Origin: JAQVUB01 sp033809415
Lineage (GTDB): Bacteria; Verrucomicrobiota; Lentisphaeria; Oligosphaerales; Oligosphaeraceae
NCBI GenBank assembly: GCA_033809415.1
Contig: JAPXLT010000156.1
Span: 1 to 10,889 of the forward strand
DNA length: 10,889 nt
Direction: 5' to 3'
The position numbers and the translations under genes are program-made. The notes beneath the pieces were generated by a model, which was not told the origin of the DNA, did not search any database, and saw only the letters and a program-made list of their open reading frames with translations. Shown here one piece after another: positions 7,001 to 10,889 of the stretch. Numbering within the stretch: position 1 is the stretch's first letter; every line of letters starts with the position of its first letter.

Positions 7001-7247
7001 TAAGAGAAGAAAGATACAGCATGCCGTCAAGGCCGGTCATGCTCTGCTCGATAACTTGGGTGATACTATTTTCAACCGTCTCGGCGGATGCGCCGGGATA
7101 CATCGCCATGATACTGATCATCGGCGGCGCCAGATCGGGATACTGGGAAATCGGCAGATGGTAGATCGACAGACAGCCCAGCAGCATGATGAATATCGCA
7201 ACCACCCAGGCAAAGACCGGACGATCAAGGAAAAAACGTGACAACAT
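4086..7247 (-). CDS. RND efflux pump, inner-membrane HAE1 family (AcrB/MexB-like)
   Basis: A 1053-residue proton-driven RND transporter of the hydrophobe/amphiphile (HAE1) type, full length compared with AcrB (1049). It has a first membrane helix (about 10-28), a first periplasmic region, a helix block (about 340-500), a second periplasmic region and a final helix block (about 880-1035). The proton-relay residues are present: D408-D409 in AIGLLVDDTIVVVENVER, K945 in GLSTKNAILIV, and the RLRLRPIMMTSL segment (973-984). The switch-loop region GFSGRAQNNGIVFVKLKEWD (621-640) is intact. Where AcrB, as I recall it, reads IVEFA, this protein reads IVQFA (residue 952). The start has GGAG seven bases upstream and lies 32 bases after the adaptor stop, so the two are co-transcribed. 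Likely substrates are hydrophobic or amphiphilic toxins; specificity is not readable. Confidence 0.96.
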   Translation of the reverse strand: MLSRFFLDRPVFAWVVAIFIMLLGCLSIYHLPISQYPDLAPPMISIMAMYPGASAETVENSITQVIEQSMTGLDGMLYLSSLSDSAGTCRIELTFAPGIDPDLAWTKVQNKLQLATASLPEVVQRMGVQVTKSTRNYLILVGLVCEDGSMNADDIGDYAVSNVEGVLARVQGVGEVEKFAREYAMRIWLNPDKLVQYGLTFEDVMAAVRMYNVEVSAGQFGGTPAVKGQRLNNSIVVQNLLKTPEDFANIPVRMAPDGAVVRVKDVGRTELGTFISDTNSLYNGKPAALLAIRQTPGANALTTASAIKAKMKELSQHFPAGLSVVYPYDTTPFVVVAIKEAVKSLFQAILLVFLVMWLFMGNIRATLIPTIAVPVVLLGVCAALNIFGFSINMLTMFAMVIAIGLLVDDTIVVVENVERLMSEEGLSPLEATRKSIGQVTSALIGFALVLSALFGPMAFFSGSTGIIYRQFSMTIVTSMAFSVTVALILTPVLCASILKPPKDRKTAEGGFKPLRVFFRWFDDKFDRFRDWLVAMVGYGLARKVRFVLVYLLIVGVLLILYRNISTSYLPDEDQGMLLTQVSLQTGSTIEQTEEMMTKVREYFLHEEAEAVESCATVVGIGFSGRAQNNGIVFVKLKEWDQRRDKKLRADVVADRATAHFAKQYHNAMIFAFPPPAIAELGTAQGFDFQLVDRGGSGHEALLNARNQLLGMAMQDKRLMNVRPNGMEDVPEYRVDIDWDKAGALGVPIHSIHTTISAAFGSAYVNDYVQNGRIKRVYLQADAPYRMLPEDLQRIYVRNNRGKMVPYSAFASGRWSSGSPRLERFNAFPSINIWGQSAKGYSSGDAMEIMEELTAKLPQGYGCEWTGLSYQEKQGTSQTWLLYTFSAIIVFLFLAALYGQWDIPFAVLLTLPLGVIGGFIASMSRGLPSDVYFQIGLLNTLGLSTKNAILIVQFAMGGVDQGVGIFESCVTAVRLRLRPIMMTSLTTGLSVFPMALSTGAGAGAMNAIGTVVFGGMVSGTLLVVIFAPLFYMLVDKFFGGERRRARAREAAQKA

Positions 7248-7279
7248 AAATGCTCTCCATCAATAACGTTAGATCGGAC

Positions 7280-8794
7280 TCAGGACTGCTTGTTCTCAGC
7301 GGCGGACTTGGCGCCCGGATTAACCGGGGCGGTTTCGGTCACCGGCACGCCGGGACGGAGACGCTGCATTCCTTCAAAGATCACCCGGTCGCCGGTTTTC
7401 AGCCCCTCGAGAACCAGCCATTGGTTGCCGATGGCACGGTCCAGACGCACATTGCGCACCTCGGCCTTGCCGGCTGCATCAATAAGCATGACGGTCGGAT
7501 TGCCTTTTGTATCGCGGGCGACTGCCTGCTGAGGCACAAGCATGGCATCCTCCTTGACCCCTTCCTCGATCTTTGCACGTACAAACATCCCAGGCAGCAA
7601 TATACGTTGCGGATTGGGAAAGCCCATTCGCAGGATAAAAGACCCGGTGCTTGGATCGACGGTGATATCCCGGAATTGCAACGTTCCCTCGAGCGAATAG
7701 GGCATGCCGTCTTCGAGATTCAGCTTGACGACATTCTGCGTTCCATTGTGCGACAGACGGCCATCCGCGAGACGGCGCTGCAAGCGCAGCAGATCAGCGC
7801 TTGCCTGCGGAACATCGACATAAACTTTGTCGATCTGCTGCACGGTCGCCAGAGCCAGCGGCTGATGCGCCGTCACCAATGCCCCGACGGTGATATTCGA
7901 ACGACCAATGCGTCCTGAAATCGGTGTCGTGACTTTCGTGTAACCAAGATTGATCTGTGCATTGTCCAGCACTGCTTCAGCGCTCTTGACAGCCGCCAGG
8001 GCGCTCTGTACGCCTGCCGCCGCACCTTCGACTTCGGCTTTGCTGGCCAGCAGCCCTGCTCGAGTTCTCTCGAGTTCAGCGTCCGCCACCTTTACTGTGC
8101 TCTCAGCACGCACCTGTTCAGCGGCAGCTCCGTCAACTGCAGCACTCGCACGCCTGATGGCAGCTTCCGCCTGGCGCCGACCCGCATCCGCATCATCAAA
8201 ATCCTGCTGGCTGACTGCCTTGCTTTCGATGAGTTCCTTGAAACGCGCCACACGCAAACGCAGCGGTTCGGCATTGGCTTCAGCGCTGACCAGAGTCGCC
8301 TTCGCCGCCTTCAAAGCCGTTTTCGCCGCTTCAAGAACCGCCAGAGCAGTATCGCGTCCGGCAGCAGCCACCTGTACCACTGCTTCCGCGTTAGCCAACC
8401 CGGCTTTGGCACGGCTCTCTGCCGCAAGTGCAGTTGCATGCTGCGCCTTGGCCACAGCCAAGGCTGCTTCGGCATTTGACACAGCCGCCTGATAAGGTGC
8501 CGGATCTATTTGATAAAGGACGTCTCCCTCCTTGACTTCGGCACCCTCCGTAAAGAGACGCGCCTGAATCAGCCCGCTGACCTGAGGACGAATCTCGGCA
8601 ATCAAATATGGTGCCACCCGCCCTGGCAGCTCGGAGTACAGTAAAATCTGTTCCGTCTTGACAGTGACCGAACTCACCGGTGCCGCCATCGGTGCAGCCT
8701 GTTCCTGTTTTTTCCCGCAACCGGCAAAGGCCAGAACCGCAATCAGCGCAGTGCCAAGACGCACCGATTGATTCAGCTTGCTCATTTTCATCAT
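7280..8794 (-). CDS. RND periplasmic adaptor lipoprotein (AcrA/MexA-like) with a greatly lengthened hairpin
   Basis: A 504-residue membrane-fusion protein, against about 380-400 for AcrA/MexA. A lipoprotein signal ends in LAFAGC (Cys26). A first lipoyl half follows (about 66-98, with IRPQVSGLI and GDVLYQIDPAPY), then an alanine-rich coiled-coil hairpin (101-283), the second lipoyl half (INLGYTKVTTPISGRIG, about 281-297), a beta-barrel and a membrane-proximal domain (LLPGMFVRA, about 399-407). The hairpin tip keeps the R-x3-L-x6-S docking motif (R184, L188, S195). Compared with E. coli AcrA recalled from memory, each hairpin arm has about 56 extra residues. I chose the ATG at 8794 because AGGA sits six bases before it; ATGs at 8815, 8800, 8791 and 8785 are possible. 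It is the second gene of the operon, 54 bases after the regulator. Confidence 0.92.
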   Translation of the reverse strand: MMKMSKLNQSVRLGTALIAVLAFAGCGKKQEQAAPMAAPVSSVTVKTEQILLYSELPGRVAPYLIAEIRPQVSGLIQARLFTEGAEVKEGDVLYQIDPAPYQAAVSNAEAALAVAKAQHATALAAESRAKAGLANAEAVVQVAAAGRDTALAVLEAAKTALKAAKATLVSAEANAEPLRLRVARFKELIESKAVSQQDFDDADAGRRQAEAAIRRASAAVDGAAAEQVRAESTVKVADAELERTRAGLLASKAEVEGAAAGVQSALAAVKSAEAVLDNAQINLGYTKVTTPISGRIGRSNITVGALVTAHQPLALATVQQIDKVYVDVPQASADLLRLQRRLADGRLSHNGTQNVVKLNLEDGMPYSLEGTLQFRDITVDPSTGSFILRMGFPNPQRILLPGMFVRAKIEEGVKEDAMLVPQQAVARDTKGNPTVMLIDAAGKAEVRNVRLDRAIGNQWLVLEGLKTGDRVIFEGMQRLRPGVPVTETAPVNPGAKSAAENKQS

Positions 8795-8800
8795 TTTCAT

Positions 8801-8804
8801 TCCT
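8801..8804 (-). promoter_or_regulatory. Ribosome binding site that favours the adaptor start at 8794
   Basis: AGGA on the minus strand lies directly before the ATG at 8800, six bases before the ATG at 8794 and nine before the one at 8791. The ATG at 8815 has an AGGGA only three bases upstream, which is too close for good use. The choice changes only a few residues ahead of the lipoprotein signal. Confidence 0.55.
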
Positions 8805-8848
8805 ATTTCCAACATAGTTCCCTGTTTTTATTTTTCGATGCCTTCTTG

Positions 8849-9349
8849 TTATCGAGCCAATTCCATTTTCAGTGCATTGAAAATCTTGCGATAAGTATGT
8901 AAAAGCCTGCCCCGGTCTTCTGCACCCGTCGCTTCCATGATCCGGATGAATTTCTCATAGCGTTCCGGAAGCAAACTTTCAATAAAGGCACGCCCAGTCT
9001 CCGTCAGTGAAACCGCAAACATGCGGCGATCCACCGGATGCGGACTGCGCGTTGCATAACCCAGCTTCTCCAGAGAATCCAAGGCGGAGGTCATCGCCGA
9101 GCGAGAGAGATTCACATCCTCCGATAAATCCGCCGGCGTCATCACACCTTCCGAATGATGAAACAAACACTCCAAAATCTCCACCAGGCGCAAATTGATC
9201 CCCTTCTCCGCTAAATGCTCCTCGACCAGCTGCTCGATCATGCGGTGAAGATGAACCAACTCGAAGCCATCACGCAAAACTTCCGGGTCTAATTGACTAC
9301 ACGACCGTGCATACTCAACGACACGATTCGTCAACTGATCACGAGCCAT
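8849..9349 (-). CDS. MarR-family transcriptional regulator of the efflux operon
   Basis: A 166-residue dimeric winged-helix repressor of the MarR type. Helices at both ends (about 25-50 and 128-160) would form the dimer interface. The DNA-binding part is at 55-120: a helix-turn-helix (MTPADLSEDVNLSRSAMTSALDSLEKLGY, about 70-98) and a wing with the family's DRR motif (D107-R109) followed by SLTETGR. The frame stays open upstream to 10288, but that part has no MarR features and crosses the intergenic region. The ATG at 9349 has a GGGGGGA ribosome binding site about eight bases upstream and the promoter sits just before it. As first gene of the marR-adaptor-pump-channel order, it is probably an autorepressor that releases DNA on binding a toxic ligand. 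Confidence 0.9.
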   Translation of the reverse strand: MARDQLTNRVVEYARSCSQLDPEVLRDGFELVHLHRMIEQLVEEHLAEKGINLRLVEILECLFHHSEGVMTPADLSEDVNLSRSAMTSALDSLEKLGYATRSPHPVDRRMFAVSLTETGRAFIESLLPERYEKFIRIMEATGAEDRGRLLHTYRKIFNALKMELAR

Positions 9350-9396
9350 GGCAAATGTCCCCCCAGGAAAACAACAAGAAAAAATAGTACAAAATA

Positions 9397-9426
9397 ATAA
9401 TATACGGGATCGAACTACTTTGTCAA
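9397..9426 (-). promoter_or_regulatory. Sigma-70-type promoter of the efflux operon
   Basis: On the minus strand a perfect TTGACA (-35, plus-strand 9421-9426) is followed after 16 bases by TATATT (plus-strand 9399-9404), or after 18 bases by TATTAT (9397-9402). It lies about 50-75 bases before the MarR start. Imperfect inverted repeats overlap it: TAGTAC at 9385-9390 with GAACTA at 9412-9417, and GTAC...ATAC at 9387-9405. They are possible MarR operators, but weak by eye. Confidence 0.75.
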
Positions 9427-9508
9427 CCCAAAAATGACGAAAGTGATAAAAAAATAATTTCTTGAGGTAAGACGTCAGTGAACCTAGGTAAGCGAGGATT
9501 TTTTTTGA

Positions 9509-9629
9509 ACAACGAAATGCCCGAAAGGACACGAAAAAATTCCGAGTTTTCCGTGCTTTCCGTGGACAAAAAATGGGTTGTGGGCGACAGCCCACGCCAA
9601 GTCCATTCGTGTCTTTCGTTGTAAAAAAA
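9509..9629 (+). repeat. Composite intergenic repeat copy (M2-M3-M4) with an inverted flank
   Basis: M2 starts at 9547 (TTTTCCGTGCTTTCCGTGG), M3 covers 9574-9601 (TGGGTTGTGGGCGACAGCCC onward) and M4 covers 9606-9629 (TTCGTGTCTTTCGTTGT plus an A run). To the left, 9509-9535 carries the reverse complement of M4: ACAACGAAA and GACACGAA pair exactly with 9606-9622, with a ten-base insertion between them. The whole could fold as a long stem with M2-M3 in the loop. Unlike most other copies, it lies in a divergent region and does not abut a stop codon. Confidence 0.75.
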
Positions 9630-9699
9630 CTGTCACCAAGCTTTACTGAAGCATTATACCAAATATTTTCAGGGGGAAAGCTTTTTTTCTCTCTTACCC

Positions 9700-9728
9700 T
9701 TGACAATGCAAAACCAAGCGTATATTGT
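9700..9728 (+). promoter_or_regulatory. Sigma-70-type promoter of the GntR/LacI regulator
   Basis: TTGACA (9700-9705), a 17-base spacer, then TATTGT (9723-9728). TATATT at 9721-9726 would give a 15-base spacer. Transcription would start near 9735, inside the palindromic operator repeats. Confidence 0.65.
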
Positions 9729-9747
9729 ATACATAGTGTATACATAG
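9726..9747 (+). promoter_or_regulatory. Double palindromic operator, likely for the GntR/LacI regulator itself
   Basis: TGTATACATAG is repeated exactly at 9726-9736 and 9737-9747. Each copy contains the perfect 8-bp palindrome TGTATACA. The pair overlaps the -10 element and the likely start of transcription, where bound repressor would block the promoter. Short palindromes with GT...AC ends are typical of GntR-family binding sites. The 11-base spacing puts the two sites on the same face of the helix. Confidence 0.7.
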
Positions 9748-9760
9748 CCTTAAAAAAATC

Positions 9761-9767
9761 GGGGTGA
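9761..9767 (+). promoter_or_regulatory. Ribosome binding site that decides the regulator start
   Basis: GGGGTGA lies five bases before the ATG at 9773. Its GTG (9764-9766) is itself an in-frame possible start, but has no ribosome binding site of its own, so ATG 9773 is preferred. Confidence 0.65.
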
Positions 9768-9772
9768 ATTCC

Positions 9773-10876
9773 ATGTTTGCCACATTCTGTCCCAAGAAGA
9801 AACAGATTGATCCTCTGTATACCCAGATTGCGAACTATCTCAAAAGTGAAATTCTCTCCGGAAAGTTTCCGGATAATCAGCAGTTGCCGCCCGAGCCGGA
9901 ACTTGCCACGATGCTGGGGACCAGTCGAATAACGCTCCGCAAGGGGCTGAAACAATTGGAAAAGCAGCATCTGATCATTCAGAAAAAAGGGATGGGCACT
10001 TTCGTCACCTACCGCCCCGACCGGTGTTACCGCATCGCGCTGGCAGGTCTTTCCCACGGAGCACCGGATATGTTTTCGATGCAGATCATCAGCGGTCTCC
10101 AGCAGGCATTTTCCCGCCTCAGACACGAACTCATTTTTCTGTACCGCCAGCAATCTGTTACACTCCGAGATCAGGTCCATGCCGCCAATGCGGATGCATT
10201 GATCTTCACCACTCCGCGCGACGGTGATCTTGCGGAACTTGCCGATCCTTTCTTCTCGGAGTTTCCACAAGTGCTTATCAATATTCATCCCGAGAACGCT
10301 CCCGGTAAACTTTGCGTCGATGCCACCAGCGATCCGATGCGCGAAGCGCTAGAACATCTGCACGCTGCCGGGCACCGCAGGATCGGATACGTCACTCTGC
10401 CGAATGTTACCAGCAATGTATCCGACCGCAATAAATCATTTAGAGAAAATCTCGTTCGCTGCGGATTGGCGGAATTTCCGGAACTGATCCAAATTCTTCC
10501 ACGCGGGGCTACGTTTGACAATGGTTATCTGGGAACGAAAAAACTGCTCTCTCTGCCGGAACCGCCCGACGCCATCGTGATTGTCGGGCTTACGCTTTCT
10601 CTGGGGGCGTGGCAGGCGGTCATGGAAACGCACCGGCGAATCCCGCAGGACATCGCCATGGTGGGCTATGACGTACCGCCGTGGGTGAATCCCCGCTTCT
10701 CGACTATTCTCCAGCCCCATGAAAAGGTAGCGGAACACGCCGGAAATCTGCTGATTCGTTGGCTCAATGGAGAAACAGAACTGAAGTCCAAAACTTTCGA
10801 TGTTCACTTCGAGGATCGCGGCTCGATTTTCCTTGATAATGAACATAAAACGGGAATTCAACTTGGCGTGGGCTGA
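9773..10876 (+). CDS. GntR/LacI hybrid transcriptional regulator (GntR wHTH + periplasmic-binding-like ligand domain)
   Basis: A 367-residue regulator. The N-terminal 12-80 is a GntR winged helix: DPLYTQIANYLKSEILSGKF, then QLPPEPELATMLGTSRITLR and a GMGTFV wing. The usual LPSER is LPPEP here. From about 86 a LacI-type sugar-binding domain follows, with landmarks AGHRRIGYVTLP (199-210), the cleft segment DAIVIVG (266-272), IPQDIAMVGYDVP (290-302) and a C-terminal STILQPHEKVAEHAGNLLIRWLNGE. AraR of Bacillus has the same architecture, so an inducer such as a sugar is likely, though which is unknown. Two TGTATACATAG sites overlap its own promoter. The last codons and the TGA lie inside an M3 repeat, so the final residues LGVG are repeat-encoded. 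Its other targets are probably to the right of this window; nothing links it to the divergent efflux operon. Confidence 0.92.
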   Translation: MFATFCPKKKQIDPLYTQIANYLKSEILSGKFPDNQQLPPEPELATMLGTSRITLRKGLKQLEKQHLIIQKKGMGTFVTYRPDRCYRIALAGLSHGAPDMFSMQIISGLQQAFSRLRHELIFLYRQQSVTLRDQVHAANADALIFTTPRDGDLAELADPFFSEFPQVLINIHPENAPGKLCVDATSDPMREALEHLHAAGHRRIGYVTLPNVTSNVSDRNKSFRENLVRCGLAEFPELIQILPRGATFDNGYLGTKKLLSLPEPPDAIVIVGLTLSLGAWQAVMETHRRIPQDIAMVGYDVPPWVNPRFSTILQPHEKVAEHAGNLLIRWLNGETELKSKTFDVHFEDRGSIFLDNEHKTGIQLGVG

Positions 10877-10889
10877 CGCCCCCAACCCA
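10864..10889 (-). repeat. Composite intergenic repeat, M3 copy overlapping a stop codon
   Basis: On the minus strand this reads TGGGTTGGGGGCGTCAGCCC then ACGCCA, nearly the same as M3 at 9574-9600. The regulator's TGA (10874-10876) lies within it. M2 and M1, if present, would lie past the right edge. Confidence 0.75.

Noticed and set aside
5838..7241. 467-residue open frame antisense to the RND pump gene (also 4674-5708)
   Set aside because: Its residues are the mirror of the pump's codon usage (many H, R, Q). No family features; the pump on the other strand is unmistakable.
7950..8492. 180-residue Ala/Ser-rich plus-strand frame
   Set aside because: It exactly covers the alanine-rich hairpin of the adaptor in antisense. 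GCN-rich codons on one strand give an open, low-complexity frame on the other.
9638..9690. AAGCTTT...AAAGCTT followed by a T run as a terminator
   Set aside because: The stem is only seven AT-rich pairs with a loop of over 30 bases, and no gene ends before it on that strand.
9350..10288. N-terminal extension of the MarR gene to give a 479-residue protein
   Set aside because: The extra part crosses the promoter, composite repeats and the divergent GntR gene in antisense, and shows no protein family features. The ATG at 9349 has a good ribosome binding site.

Overview
This window carries Gram-negative DNA of middling GC. It holds a complete tripartite RND efflux operon with outer-membrane partner, and an upstream MarR-type regulator. 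No ribosomal or other marker gene is present, so the organism is not fixed. The GntR/LacI hybrid regulator and the dense intergenic 'TTCGTGG / CTTTCCGTGG / CTTGGCGG' repeats would suit a member of the PVC superphylum (Lentisphaerota, Kiritimatiellota or Verrucomicrobiota). That is a low-confidence inference.

Layout. 1-83: heptamer tandem repeat. 103-1223 (+): a DedA-family membrane protein, translationally coupled by an ATGA overlap to a YjbQ/UPF0047 protein. 1255-1454 (+): a small gene broken by a single frameshift. 1455-1989: convergent intergenic space with repeats. 1990-9349 (-): four genes transcribed in the order MarR regulator, periplasmic adaptor, RND pump, outer-membrane channel. The first three are tightly packed. 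The channel gene is cut off from the pump gene by 710 bp of repeats and structured GC-rich DNA. 9350-9772: divergent regulatory region with a good promoter for each side. 9773-10876 (+): a GntR/LacI hybrid regulator with a likely auto-operator; its regulated genes are probably beyond the right edge.

How the genes work together. The lipoprotein adaptor should bridge the inner-membrane, proton-driven RND pump and the OprM/TolC-type channel to expel toxic compounds. The MarR protein, first in the operon, probably represses it and responds to a ligand. DedA proteins act in membrane lipid and envelope homeostasis.

Most noteworthy points. (1) The adaptor's coiled-coil hairpin is about 56 residues longer on each arm than E. 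coli AcrA (recalled from memory), with the docking tip intact. (2) A modular repeat family abuts or overlaps gene stop codons in converging orientation in four of six copies. (3) Two structured repeat units sit inverted around an 80-bp core inside the efflux operon, with compensatory base changes between them. (4) A palindromic double operator overlaps the GntR/LacI promoter. I saw no phage, CRISPR, tRNA or rRNA, and no transposase gene.
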